Below, piece by piece: positions 12,851 through 22,275 of a DNA stretch of 64,000 bases. This stretch comes from Williamsia sp. DF01-3. GTDB lineage: Bacteria; Actinomycetota; Actinomycetes; Mycobacteriales; Mycobacteriaceae. The notes below the pieces were generated by a model. The model was not told where the DNA came from and did no database searches. It worked only from the letters and a program-made list of their open reading frames with translations. The position numbers were made by a program, and so were the translations under genes. The DNA lies in assembly GCF_023051145.1 (NCBI RefSeq), contig NZ_JALKFS010000005.1, positions 4,233,733 to 4,297,732 on the forward strand, in the 5' to 3' direction. Position 1 is the stretch's first letter. Each line of letters begins with the position of its first letter.

Positions 12851-13910
12851 GGAAACGCAGACGCATCTCGAAGACCCTGTGAACGGGGTCGACGGTGGCG
12901 CGCCGGAGAACACGGTGGACGACGGGTCCGAGTTCGCCATCGAGGTATCCGGTCTGTTCAAGACATTCGGGAGCCGTTTCGGGCGCGGCGCATCCCATCA
13001 GGCACTCGGCGGTGTGGATCTGAAGGTGCGTCGTGGAACGGTGCACGCACTGCTCGGGCCCAACGGCGCGGGCAAGACCACCACCGTGCGCATCATCTCC
13101 ACCTTGCTCAAGCCGGACGCCGGTTCGGTCCACGTTCTCGGTATCGATGCGCTCGCGCATCCGGCGCAGGTGCGCCGCAGCATCGGCGTGTCCGGTCAGT
13201 ACGCGGCCGTCGACGGCAACCTCACCGGCTGGGAGAACCTCCGGATGGTCGCGCGTCTCTACGGGATGACCAGGCGCGCCGCCGGCACCCGTGCCGACGA
13301 ACTGATCAACGACTTCAGGCTCGAGACCGCGCGCGACCGCCCGGCGCGCACCTACTCCGGTGGCATGCGTCGCCGTCTCGACCTGGCCGGCGCGCTGATC
13401 GCGCAGCCCGGTGTGGTGATCCTGGACGAGCCGACCACCGGACTCGACCCGCGGGGGCGACGCGAGATGTGGGCTCTGATCAATCAGCTCGTACGCGGCG
13501 GCACCACGGTGCTACTGACGACCCAGTACCTGGAAGAGGCCGACGCACTGGCCGACACCATCACCGTCATCGATCGCGGTGAAGTGGTCGCCTTGGGCTC
13601 GGCCGCCGAGCTCAAGGCGGCGAGCCAGTCGACGGTGCTGACCGTGGAGGTCGGGCTCGACATCGACCGGGATCTGGTGCACCGCGTCCTGTCTCAGCAC
13701 GGATCTTCCGAACCGCACGGAACGGCACACTCCACCGAGTGGCAGGTTGCCGTCAGTGACGGGACCGCCAGCGCCGCGACGATCATCCAGGCCCTGTCCG
13801 ACGTCGGAGTGACGGTGCACGACTTCTCCGTGGAAGCACCGACGCTCGACGACGTGTTCCTTTCCCTCACGTCCAATCCCACGCCCGATCCCGAGGAGAA
13901 CGCCGCATGA
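12843..13910 (+). CDS. ABC transporter ATP-binding protein, DrrA family
   Basis: 355 residues. Walker A GPNGAGKTT at 72-80, signature YSGGM at 171-175, Walker B VVILDEP at 191-197, and a Q-loop in GVSGQY. The C-terminal extension of about 130 residues after the nucleotide-binding core is typical of DrrA-type drug and lipid exporters, and about 35 extra residues precede the core. It pairs with the permease whose start overlaps its stop by 4 bases (ATGA). In this operon it most likely energises export of the NRPS peptide or an intermediate across the cytoplasmic membrane. Confidence 0.93.
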   Translation: MGEETQTHLEDPVNGVDGGAPENTVDDGSEFAIEVSGLFKTFGSRFGRGASHQALGGVDLKVRRGTVHALLGPNGAGKTTTVRIISTLLKPDAGSVHVLGIDALAHPAQVRRSIGVSGQYAAVDGNLTGWENLRMVARLYGMTRRAAGTRADELINDFRLETARDRPARTYSGGMRRRLDLAGALIAQPGVVILDEPTTGLDPRGRREMWALINQLVRGGTTVLLTTQYLEEADALADTITVIDRGEVVALGSAAELKAASQSTVLTVEVGLDIDRDLVHRVLSQHGSSEPHGTAHSTEWQVAVSDGTASAATIIQALSDVGVTVHDFSVEAPTLDDVFLSLTSNPTPDPEENAA

Positions 13911-14778
13911 CCGCGACCACCGAGGCCCGATCCGCCAGGACCGGCGCACCGCGTGCCGCCTCCTCGAAATCCACACCGACGATGTCCGGTGGCGGACTCT
14001 TCTCCGACAGCTCGGTGATGGCCGGACGCAACCTGCTCACCATCCGCCGCGTTCCGACCCTGCTGGTCTCCGCAACCGTTCAGCCGTTCATGTTCGTGTT
14101 CCTCTTCGCGTACGTCTTCGGCGCGACGTTGGGCGGTGCGTCATATCGTGAGTTCCTGATGGCCGGCATCTTCACGCAGACAGTCGTTTTCAACTCGGCC
14201 TTCACGACCGTCGGGCTGGCAGGCGATCTGCAATCGGGCTTGGTCGATCGGTTAAGGACCCTGCCCATGTGGTCGCTGGCGGTAGTCCTCGGCCGAACGC
14301 TTTCCGATCTCGTGGTCAGCATCGTCAGTGTTGCGGTGATGGCCATCACCGGACTGGTCATCGGGTGGCGAATCCGCGGCAGCTTCGCCGACGCTCTACT
14401 CGCGCTCGGTTTGATCCTCCTGCTCGCCTTCGCCATGTCATGGGTGGGCGCCTTCACCGGATTGATGGCCCGCAACGTCGAGGTGGCGCAGAGCGTCGGC
14501 TTCGTGTGGATGTTCCCGGCGACGTTCCTGTCGAGTGCGTTCATCTCGGCTCAGAGCCTGCCCGGACCACTCAAGGCGATCGCCGAATGGAACCCGATCA
14601 CCGCAGTGGCCACGGCAGCTCGTGATCTGCTCGGCAACTCCGCTCCCCGGACTTCCCGCAGGCCACCGGATGGGTTGCCGATCACGCCGTCGCGTACTCG
14701 CTCATCACCTCGCTGGCGATCCTGCTGGTGTTCGTCCCGCTGTCGCTGTGGCGCTATCGGACCGTCGCCAGCCGCTGA
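13907..14778 (+). CDS. ABC transporter permease, DrrB family (frameshifted near the 3' end)
   Basis: ABC-2 type permease, about 290 residues once one base is restored. A hydrophilic N-terminus of about 35 residues is followed by about six membrane segments; the hallmark sequences FLMAGIFTQ and GLVDRLRTLPM belong to the DrrB/DrrC family. The original frame runs past 14645 into Arg-rich nonsense and would end at 14935. Adding one C in the run 14645-14648 gives the expected last helix (SLITSLAILLVFVPLSLWRYR) and a stop at 14776-14778. It forms the membrane channel for the ATPase encoded just upstream. Confidence 0.85.
14645..14648 (+). other. Frameshift in exporter permease gene
   Basis: Four-C run. 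One extra C would join NSAP to PDFPQATGWV and restore the last transmembrane helix and a sensible stop at 14778. As written, the product has about 90 unrelated residues after this point. Confidence 0.85.
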
Positions 14779-14791
14779 CCACAACCGACTG

Positions 14792-15925
14792 TCAGTAGTC
14801 CGCCTCCGCGGCCAGGATCTCCGCCAGGAACGCGTCCGGCCCTGGCTGATCGAGCCGGCGGCGGGCGAATACTCGCACCCGGTCCCTGGTTTCGCGTGTC
14901 TCCTCGACGGAGACCCCGACCGTGACCGACGTTGATGACCAGTCGTGGGACCATGCCCGGTCGTCGTCCATCGGCTCACCGTCGGTGTCCACCAGCGGGA
15001 CACTCGCCCGGCCGTCGGATCCCAGGACCGCCGAGCCGCTGACACCGTCGGCGCGCACCGACACATCGATGCCCGCCGGGTTGGCGCCCGGCACCACCGC
15101 CGCCGCGACGATCACGGCGGCAGCCGGGTCGGCTCGCACGTACCAGTCGACGGTGTCCTCGGCAGCATCGAAGATTCCCGCAGGCACACCACCCCAGCGA
15201 ATCGTGTCGGTGCCGGCGGCGATCGCATCGCTTCGAGGCGCCGAACCACTTCCCGCTGCCAGGGCGTAATCATCCTGACGTCCCGATGGCGGCGTATCGA
15301 GTGCGTCCATGTGCGCAGTGAGTGCCGAGAGCTCAGCCCACTCTGACCGGTGAACCGGATCGCCGATCCCCACCTCCTCCACCAGGTCCACGCATCGACG
15401 CACCATCTCGACCACACGTGGATCGCCCGAACGCACATGTTCGGTGAGCGCTGCGGCGTGTGGCGAGAGCAGTTCGGCGACACCAGAATCGATGGTGTCG
15501 TCGGTGAAGAAGATCTCCGCGGCGGAGGTGAGAATCGCGATCTCCGCGTCGAGCAGAGGCAGGTCGAGAGCGGTGATGCCATCGCCGACACCGGCAGGCC
15601 ACCATCTGCGCAGCCAATGCCCCAAGGCGAGTCGTCTGGGGATCTCGACGGCCTCTGTATCCACGTCGATGCCGTCGAGTTCGATCGCCACCGCGGAGTC
15701 AGTCGGGCCCTCGGTGACCGCCGCGACCGCGACATGGCCGCGTTCACCGACCACCCGCCACAGCCAGTCGGCACGGGATGCATCGGTGAACTCGATCTGC
15801 GGCGAGTTCGGCTCATCGAGCGTCCATGACATCACCGCGCCGCTCACCTCGAGCACCGTCACCAGGGGTAGTGCACGCTCCACATTGCCGGTGGTCCAGA
15901 GCCCCGACTCGACTCCGATTTTCAT
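14792..15925 (-). CDS. Uncharacterised protein downstream of the CHAT region
   Basis: 377 residues from ATG at 15925; the open frame extends further upstream, but that part overlaps the preceding gene. I do not recognise a family. It is acidic, has no signal peptide or membrane segment, and shows mixed alpha/beta character. The start lies only 10 bases after the stop of the 445-residue gene, so the two are probably co-transcribed. It ends tail-to-tail with the exporter gene, 13 bases away. Its nearness to the CHAT-TPR pair suggests, but does not show, a shared system. Confidence 0.75.
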   Translation of the reverse strand: MKIGVESGLWTTGNVERALPLVTVLEVSGAVMSWTLDEPNSPQIEFTDASRADWLWRVVGERGHVAVAAVTEGPTDSAVAIELDGIDVDTEAVEIPRRLALGHWLRRWWPAGVGDGITALDLPLLDAEIAILTSAAEIFFTDDTIDSGVAELLSPHAAALTEHVRSGDPRVVEMVRRCVDLVEEVGIGDPVHRSEWAELSALTAHMDALDTPPSGRQDDYALAAGSGSAPRSDAIAAGTDTIRWGGVPAGIFDAAEDTVDWYVRADPAAAVIVAAAVVPGANPAGIDVSVRADGVSGSAVLGSDGRASVPLVDTDGEPMDDDRAWSHDWSSTSVTVGVSVEETRETRDRVRVFARRRLDQPGPDAFLAEILAAEADY

Positions 15926-15935
15926 GACACGACTC

Positions 15936-17273
15936 TCACGGGGCCACCTCGATCTCGGACCCGCGCACGTTCGCCAGCATGGCCTTGATCCGCTGGCGCT
16001 GGTCCAGACTCGCCGACCGGGCGACCCCATCGAGCAGTGATCGGATGTCCTCGACATCGTCGCAGGACTCCTGCCAGACATCGCGACCGTGCAGCCGGGC
16101 CCACAGCCGGCCGAGATACGGGCGACGAAACGCGCGTAGGTCGTCGACCACCCGCTGCTGACGCGGATGAACCGGGGCGCCGGCGGCAAGGCACCGGCGG
16201 GCGTGCAGCACGTAGGCCTCCTTGCGCAGCCGGGCCTGGATCAGCGCCGCCAATCCGTATCGGGCGCTGTGTTTTTCGTCCAGCGGCATCAATTCCACAG
16301 CCACCTCGATGCCGGCGAGAAGAGTTGCCTGGATGTCCTCTGCGAGCAGACCCCAGGGGGAACACGCCCGGTCCACCTCCTCGGCACACAACAGCGGGAT
16401 GTCGGGGAGTTCCTCGCGGTCGAGCGCTCGACGCAGTGTGGCGCGGACACGGTCGACCACGGCCCGGTCGAGCGGCCGCTCGCCGGAGGACCTCTCCGTC
16501 AGATGCGGACGTCGTTGCGGCTCAGTAGATGTCAGACCGAGGTCGGTCAGCCGCCAGGGCAACGCCGCAGGATCGACCCGAGCGCCCGCCCCCAGGTTGA
16601 ACGGTGTGTCATCGGCGACCAGGGCCGTCCACACCCGTTGCCGTGCCGCCCGCGCCCGATGGTCGCCCGTCTCCGCCAGTACGGTGCTCAATCCCGCCAG
16701 GAACGGCCCCGTGATCGCCCCACCGGGACGCACGTCGCGCCAGCTCCTCTCCAGTTGTCGAGTGAGGGTCGAGATGGTCTGGGACGCAGCCAGATGCTTG
16801 TCCAGAGCTGCGGTCGCGGTACGGTCCCGATCCGAGTGAATGTCCCGTAGGACGGCATCGGCGACAGCCTCCGCGTCCCCCGTCGGTGCGCCGCGGGTGA
16901 CGGCCAGCTCGTACGAGACCGGGAAATAGAGTTCCTGCACGTTACCGGTGGTGATGCGCAGCCGCCTGCGACTCTTCTTGAGCACCTCGAACCACTGTGC
17001 GGTGCAGAGCAATTGCTCGCCGTGCGCGATGATCACGTCATGTAGGTCGCGCGCCACGTCGGGGGCGAGGATCGCCGCCGAGAACTGAGGATTCGCACGA
17101 AGCCGCAGGACCAGCGGATCGAGAATACGTTTGACGGTCCGGCGCAGCGGGTCACCGTCGGTGCCGCTGAGCACCTCCACACCGGGACCGAGCCCGCGCC
17201 AGGCCTCGTCGATGACCGCCCGACGTGGGCGGGCGAGGGCGACCTCCGTCGCCACGTCATACCCGGTAGTCAC
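15936..17273 (-). CDS. Uncharacterised protein, first gene of a two-gene unit
   Basis: 445 residues, soluble, Arg-rich and mostly alpha-helical by eye, with a basic stretch KKSRRRLR near residue 100. No catalytic motif is recognised. The GTG at 17273 is taken as the start; a second in-frame GTG lies seven codons on and no strong ribosome site decides between them. It is divergent from the 17297 gene with only 23 bases between starts, so the two promoters must overlap or the messages are nearly leaderless. It is followed by the 377-residue gene. Confidence 0.75.
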   Translation of the reverse strand: MTTGYDVATEVALARPRRAVIDEAWRGLGPGVEVLSGTDGDPLRRTVKRILDPLVLRLRANPQFSAAILAPDVARDLHDVIIAHGEQLLCTAQWFEVLKKSRRRLRITTGNVQELYFPVSYELAVTRGAPTGDAEAVADAVLRDIHSDRDRTATAALDKHLAASQTISTLTRQLERSWRDVRPGGAITGPFLAGLSTVLAETGDHRARAARQRVWTALVADDTPFNLGAGARVDPAALPWRLTDLGLTSTEPQRRPHLTERSSGERPLDRAVVDRVRATLRRALDREELPDIPLLCAEEVDRACSPWGLLAEDIQATLLAGIEVAVELMPLDEKHSARYGLAALIQARLRKEAYVLHARRCLAAGAPVHPRQQRVVDDLRAFRRPYLGRLWARLHGRDVWQESCDDVEDIRSLLDGVARSASLDQRQRIKAMLANVRGSEIEVAP

Positions 17274-17296
17274 CAGGTGATGCTAGACGAGGCACT

Positions 17297-18205
17297 GTGC
17301 GCTCGACCAGAGCCGCGTGGCTCGATAAGTTGGGTTCGGTAGCCGGCACCTGCAGTGAGTCTTGTTCCATGAAACAAGCACCCCACCCCGTTACTGGTCC
17401 GATCTCAACTCCCGCAATGGCGACCTTGGCGTCGTGCGCGACGATCGCGCTGATCGTGACCGTTGCATTCCTCCTGCCGAGCGCCACGGTGTTCTTGGTC
17501 GGGGCCGTTTCGCTCGCCGGCGCGGCTCTGGTGTCGGTCGGCGAGATGCGACCGTCGTCCCGCATGAGCCTTCGCTCCCACCACGAGCCGAACTCCATGC
17601 CTGTGGACGAACCGGGTATCGGTATCGCAACAGTCCATGCCGTCCAGGAAACGCCACCGGTCGGTGACAGGGCTTCGGTTGACGACAAGGCCTGGGTTGA
17701 CAGGGCCGCGGCCCCCACGATCATCGTCGACGTCGAAACGGTGTCCGGACAGCACTTTCGGGGACATCTGAATCATCACGCGTTCGATGCCGAGGGCTCA
17801 CGCGCCACCCTGTGGCCGGGTGTGGTGCTCGCCGTTCGTTTCGACCCGGAGCGACCGACCGAAGTCATCCTGGCCGACGACATGACCGCAGCGCGAGCGG
17901 CATTCGACACCATGCTGATCCGTAAGGGATTGACCACGGCGGACAAACTCGACCTCATCCGGCGGGGCGTCAAGTCACGTGCGGTGGTGACGGCGATGAA
18001 GCCGACCGGCCGGGTGTGCGAGGACTACCGTCAGGTCGAGCTCGACGTGATCGTCAACCGTCCCGAAGGTGGCCAGTTCCCCGCACACGAGGTGACGTTC
18101 ATCCCGGCTACATCCGTGGCGAAGGTCGAACCCGGCAGCATCATCGACACCTACTACCGCTCCACTGATTACTCCCATGTCGCGGTCTGCGTCCCACGCA
18201 GTTGA
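17297..18205 (+). CDS. Uncharacterised membrane-anchored protein
   Basis: 302 residues from a GTG with GACGAGG about 7 bases upstream; an in-frame ATG at 17369 is the alternative. About residues 40-80 form one long or two short hydrophobic segments, followed by a variable linker and a C-terminal soluble domain (about 140-302) rich in beta strands. The C-terminal pattern (EDYRQVELDV, then PGSIIDTYYR and VAVCVP) recalls small actinobacterial proteins of unknown function; I cannot name the family. It is convergent with the CHAT gene (18 bases between stops) and divergent from the 445-residue gene, so it sits inside the CHAT region as a separate unit. Confidence 0.75.
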   Translation: MRSTRAAWLDKLGSVAGTCSESCSMKQAPHPVTGPISTPAMATLASCATIALIVTVAFLLPSATVFLVGAVSLAGAALVSVGEMRPSSRMSLRSHHEPNSMPVDEPGIGIATVHAVQETPPVGDRASVDDKAWVDRAAAPTIIVDVETVSGQHFRGHLNHHAFDAEGSRATLWPGVVLAVRFDPERPTEVILADDMTAARAAFDTMLIRKGLTTADKLDLIRRGVKSRAVVTAMKPTGRVCEDYRQVELDVIVNRPEGGQFPAHEVTFIPATSVAKVEPGSIIDTYYRSTDYSHVAVCVPRS

Positions 18206-18223
18206 GCCGGCACAGCACCGACC

Positions 18224-19590
18224 TCACGCTCCGCGATCGGGCACTGCGAAGGTGACCAGGGATGCCCAGAACACCGGGTGCGCAGTGACATCCCCCGATC
18301 GCCAGCGTCTCATCTGCGCACGCTGCCACCGGCCGAGTACCACCACCGGGTCATCGCTCTCGTGGGCGCTGTCCACAGCTGCGATCAACTCCCCCATGGG
18401 ATCGATGGCGGTATCGCCTTCGGCGAGGCTTCGATATCCGGCTGTTGTCGACAGCGACCACAACGTCGCCGTCACCAGCTCCGATCCGGCCAGGATCATG
18501 GCCGCGACCAAACCGTTCGGCTCGTCGAAGCGGTGATCGGTGCCAGATGCGCACGCCACCAAGGCCACTCGCGGCGGCATCGGCCAGCGCCCGGTATCGG
18601 CGAGGATGTCGGCGGCCGTCCACGGTCGATGACTGCCCACCGGATCCGCCAGCCCGGGGTGCAGAGCTGTACACGACAGGTGCAACGCCGAACGCTCGGC
18701 GTAGCCCACCTCGCTCGAGGCTGCACTGGCATGACCGACGAACAGCATCCTGCTCGGCTTGTCCTGCAACACAACCGACAACCAGTTCCGGTCCGTGTCG
18801 CGGCGCCTGAACAACTCCACCGTGTCCGAAACCGGCGGATACACGGTATGGCGCGCCAGTGCGCCGGCGAAGTGTTCTGACACCAGCTGTCCGGCGACGG
18901 TCTGCCCAACACCGAACCCAGAGGCGAGGAAGGTGTCTGCCCGGGCACGCGGGGATCGAGGATGAGAACCGGAGGTGAGGTGCGGCGCTCCTCCCAGCGC
19001 GCCGGGCTTCTCTGGGCGTTGACGATGTTCGCCGGGGGCGACATCACGAGATCCACCAGTTCCATCAACCGATAACCCTCGGTGTACGCGGTGAGATCGT
19101 CTGCCTTCCAGGGCAGTCGCGCGAGTACCTCCCCGGTGGCCAACACAGCCCCGGCCTTGGCGCGCACCAACTGGTCGGCGGTGGGATATACCGATGGCAA
19201 CGCGAGCAGGGCGAACGGGATCTGTGCCAGCCGCGCGGTGGGAGTGAGATGTAGAACCGGGCGAACGGCCGCCACACATTCGAGCAAAAGAGACCATGCC
19301 TGTTGTGAGAGCAACAGCAGCCCGAGATGGTACGACGCACGCAACTCGGTCGACGGATCGGCAAATGGGCCCGACAGGAGTGACCGCTGAAGGGCATCCA
19401 CCATCGTCTCGCCGTCGCGCGGCGAGGGCAGTGCATCGGCCACCTGCTCGATCGCGGCCACCACAAACGGCTCCTCCACCACCCAGGTGACGGTGCGTGC
19501 GGGCTCGCCCACCACCCGCAGGCTGGCGTATGTCGCAACTCCCACGTCGGCAAACCGCAGGATCAATTCTGTTGGTGGCGAGGTGGTCAT
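18224..19590 (-). CDS. CHAT-domain (caspase-like) protease, frameshifted
   Basis: About 455 residues after correcting one base at 18940-18945. The C-terminal half has the CHAT signature: catalytic His in LFVGHASAAS and catalytic Cys in VALVACASGTD, preceded by LASGFGVGQ. The N-terminal half (about 215 residues) is a helical region of the kind found before CHAT peptidases. The ATG at 19590 overlaps the stop of the TPR gene (ATGA), so the pair should be translationally coupled. CHAT proteases in bacteria cut partner proteins, often in suicide or defence responses; the substrate here is unknown. Confidence 0.85.
18940..18945 (-). other. Frameshift in CHAT protease gene
   Basis: CCCGGG tract. 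The frame giving ILDPRVPG and the frame giving DTFLASGFGVGQ join cleanly if one G or C is added here. Without it the protein loses its whole catalytic half. Confidence 0.85.
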
Positions 19591-21401
19591 CTCCACGTGG
19601 GCCACATCGGCTCGTCACTCGTGACCTTGCGTCCGTAGCGTTCGGCAGCCAGCCGTCGATACTCCGCCAGGATCGCGCCGGCACCGCGGTCCATCTGCAA
19701 CGGGGGCAACGGACCCAGCCGGGTCAGACCGCCGGTGACCGCAGTGGTCGTGGCCCCGGCAGCCACCGCACGGTTCTCGTCGATGCCGGCATCGGAATCG
19801 GCGACGGAGTGCAACGGTGTGGCCCCCGTCGCGGTCAGTGCCCACTCGCCGCCGACAGCATCGGACACTCTCGGGTCGAGGCCGAATGTTCCCCGTGCAC
19901 TGACGTATTCGATCATCTCGGCGACCAATGAGGTGTTGTCCCATTCCCACGCCACAGCGAAGGCACCGGCCATCACCGGGGCCGAGACCGACCGGGCCCA
20001 GCGCGAACGAGCCTCGGCGTCGGGCATCGAATGCCGCACACTGTCGACCGCAAGCGCCGCGGGTATCTTCAGCGCAGCGGCCTTTTCGAACTTGGGCTGG
20101 GCCGAGAGATGGCCGTCCGACCCGTCGGCCGCCGTGGTGATGCCCTCCGACATCGCAACCCGCGCCTCCACCGAATTCCAGTCGGCGAACGGATCACCGA
20201 TGCCGTCGAAACCCATGTCGGCGAGCGCCTCTGCTCGCCATATCGATCCCATGAGGTCATCGAGGCGGGCGTGGTGCAGCCAGGTCGCATGAGTGGTCGC
20301 GTCCAGGAGCATCCGGGCCTGCCCGACCATCTCCCGGGCGCGGTCGAATTGTCCACGGAACACCGGTATCCAGCTGCGCTGCATCATGATCCGGTGACGA
20401 TGCAGGGGTATACCCAGTTCGTCCCAGTGCCGCTGCGCCTGTTCCCAGCAGTGGTCGGCTGCCTGCAGTTCGCCCGCAGCCATCCGGGTGAGCCCCAGGT
20501 ACAACCAGCATCTGGAGACGTCATGCGCGACCGCATACGTGGCCAACACCGGGTACGCCGCCTGAGCCAGGCGTTCGGTGTCCGCATGGTCGGACCGAGC
20601 CCAGGCGAGAGCCGCACGTTCGAGTTCGCTGCGCGCCGATGCCAGAGGCCAGCCGCGTTGCGACGCAAGCGCACCCGCACGACGAAGATGCGAGCCGGCC
20701 TGCTCGAGCCGTCCGGTCTGCACACAGAATCTGCCGTAGCCGATCCCAGCGTCCACCTGAAGCCGGTCGGCACCTACCGAGCCCGGCCGGCTCCAGGCAT
20801 CGGACGGCGGGGGCGGGCCGAGTTCCGACGCGGCTCGTCGCACGATGAGCAACTCTTCGAGACCGAGTTCCCACAGGCGCGCGGCAGCCACGTGCTCGTC
20901 GACATCGCCGAGCGCGGTCGCGCACAGGATGCGTGCGTGTGTGACATGAAACCCGTGGTCGGGGTCGGGGTCCGAATCGGGCTCCCCCACTGCCTCGTCG
21001 GTCAGATGCGCAAGCCGCCGCGCCGCTTGGTCGTGGTCACCGCGAGCTGATGCCAGGCCGATGTCGAGGACATCCGCACGCCCGGTGTAGCGGCGGACCA
21101 TCCGGGTGATGTCGTCGGATGACATCGTCACCTGCGCCGCGGCTTCGGGCATCTTCCCGGCGAGGATCTCCGAATAGATACCGACGCAATCGCGAATCCT
21201 GCGGACACATTCCACGACCCCGTCGTGAGCGCCGCGGGTCAGGTAGATCGCTCCGAGCTGGGCGAACACCTCGAGCATCAGGTCGTCTCGGTCGAGCTGT
21301 TCGATCTTCGGCATCAGCGACAACAACAGATCGCGGGCGGCAGCGTGGTCGTCGGCACAGGCGAGGTCGCGCGCACGCTCGAGATCACCGGCCACCGACA
21401 T
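19587..21401 (-). CDS. TPR-like helical repeat protein paired with CHAT protease
   Basis: 604 residues from ATG at 21401. It is rich in helical repeats with Ala/Leu spacing (for example repeats around LERARDLACADDHAAARDLLL and ARLAEAAYPV-like segments), typical of TPR or SMAR repeats; no signal peptide. An upstream GTG at 21482 was not chosen because it falls inside the terminator hairpin of lpqH. The stop overlaps the CHAT start by 4 bases. By analogy with other TPR-CHAT pairs it probably senses a signal or holds the substrate and controls the protease; this role is inferred. Confidence 0.8.
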   Translation of the reverse strand: MSVAGDLERARDLACADDHAAARDLLLSLMPKIEQLDRDDLMLEVFAQLGAIYLTRGAHDGVVECVRRIRDCVGIYSEILAGKMPEAAAQVTMSSDDITRMVRRYTGRADVLDIGLASARGDHDQAARRLAHLTDEAVGEPDSDPDPDHGFHVTHARILCATALGDVDEHVAAARLWELGLEELLIVRRAASELGPPPPSDAWSRPGSVGADRLQVDAGIGYGRFCVQTGRLEQAGSHLRRAGALASQRGWPLASARSELERAALAWARSDHADTERLAQAAYPVLATYAVAHDVSRCWLYLGLTRMAAGELQAADHCWEQAQRHWDELGIPLHRHRIMMQRSWIPVFRGQFDRAREMVGQARMLLDATTHATWLHHARLDDLMGSIWRAEALADMGFDGIGDPFADWNSVEARVAMSEGITTAADGSDGHLSAQPKFEKAAALKIPAALAVDSVRHSMPDAEARSRWARSVSAPVMAGAFAVAWEWDNTSLVAEMIEYVSARGTFGLDPRVSDAVGGEWALTATGATPLHSVADSDAGIDENRAVAAGATTTAVTGGLTRLGPLPPLQMDRGAGAILAEYRRLAAERYGRKVTSDEPMWPTWR

Positions 21402-21462
21402 GGCTGCATCATATTGATCGCGGACCAGCGGGCAACCGCATACACGGGCACCACACACGAAA

Positions 21463-21491
21463 GCGGCGGACGTGCGATGCACGTCCGCCGC
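21463..21491 (-). terminator. Terminator of lpqH
   Basis: Perfect 13-base-pair stem (21463-21475 with 21479-21491) with a 3-base loop, 18 bases after the lpqH stop. On the minus strand it is followed by TTTCGTGTGTGG, a weak T tract. Confidence 0.8.
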
Positions 21492-21508
21492 ATTCTCACC
21501 GGTTCAGA

Positions 21509-22018
21509 TCAGTTGCAGCTCACCTTGATGCTGAACTCCTTTTTGATCATTCCGGCCGTGGGATTCTTCATGTCAGCGCCTTCGGCCTCACCGGTGATGG
21601 TGTAGGTGTCACCGTCTACCGAGACCTCCGCCGAACCGACCGACATCCCCATCCCGTTGGTTACGGCCAGTGCGTTGCCGTCGACCACCAGTCCCAGCGA
21701 CTCGACCTTCGGGGTGGCCTCGTCCGTCATCACGATGCCGAGGCCCTGCTGGCCACCGGTGGAGCCGCTGCCGACGTTGATCTTGCCGCCCTGCTTCACG
21801 CAGCTCACAGAGTTGAGGTCCACGCCGGCGAGATCCTTGCCCTCCACCTTGACCTCGGTGTCGCCGCCCGTGGAAACCTCTGTTCCGTTCGACTGGCTGG
21901 TTGCGACCGGGTTGGCCGCGGGGCTGCTGTCTGCGTTGTTGCTGCTGTCGTCCGAGCAGGCCATCAGCAGGGTTGCGCTGGCGATCAGTCCGAGGGTGGC
22001 TGTGAGGACTCGTTTCAT
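21509..22018 (-). CDS. LpqH-family (19 kDa antigen) lipoprotein
   Basis: 169 residues. N-terminal signal peptide with lipobox LMAC, so Cys21 should be acylated and the protein anchored to the outer face of the cytoplasmic membrane or deeper in the mycolate envelope. A Ser/Asn/Thr-rich linker follows, then a beta-rich domain with the conserved disulfide pattern (one Cys near residue 73, one at the extreme C-terminus). These features fit the mycobacterial 19 kDa lipoprotein family. Strong ribosome site AAAGGGAAG before the ATG. It is transcribed alone, with its own terminator. Confidence 0.9.
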   Translation of the reverse strand: MKRVLTATLGLIASATLLMACSDDSSNNADSSPAANPVATSQSNGTEVSTGGDTEVKVEGKDLAGVDLNSVSCVKQGGKINVGSGSTGGQQGLGIVMTDEATPKVESLGLVVDGNALAVTNGMGMSVGSAEVSVDGDTYTITGEAEGADMKNPTAGMIKKEFSIKVSCN

Positions 22019-22209
22019 TGGTCTTCCCTTTCGTTGTGCGGCGCCTTCGGTGTGGCTCCGGCATGGGATAACTAAAACCCGACCGAGCGGCTACCGATCC
22101 CAATTTTCGCCGCTTGTCCACCATTCGCCGACGCGATCGAATCCCCCATGACGATCGAAAAGCCCCCGCTGACGTCGCACATCCCGTGTCCAGCACGCTG
22201 ACGCGAAGA

Positions 22210-22235
22210 CGCCCCCGGCAGTGTCGCCGGGGGCG
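22210..22235 (-). terminator. Terminator of the FMN reductase operon
   Basis: 10-base-pair GC stem (22210-22219 with 22226-22235), 6-base loop, about 40 bases after the stop of the reductase gene. The T tract is poor (TCTTCGCGT on the minus strand). Confidence 0.75.
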
Positions 22236-22275
22236 CTGATGCCCGTGAAAGTGTGTCCGTGGGCCGATCCCGCGT

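Noticed and set aside
15926-16189. N-terminal extension of the 377-residue protein
   Set aside because: It overlaps the end of the 445-residue gene and is shadow-like; ATG 15925 fits the operon.
21402-21482. Upstream GTG start for the TPR protein
   Set aside because: It lies in the terminator hairpin of lpqH and adds residues unlike the rest of the protein.
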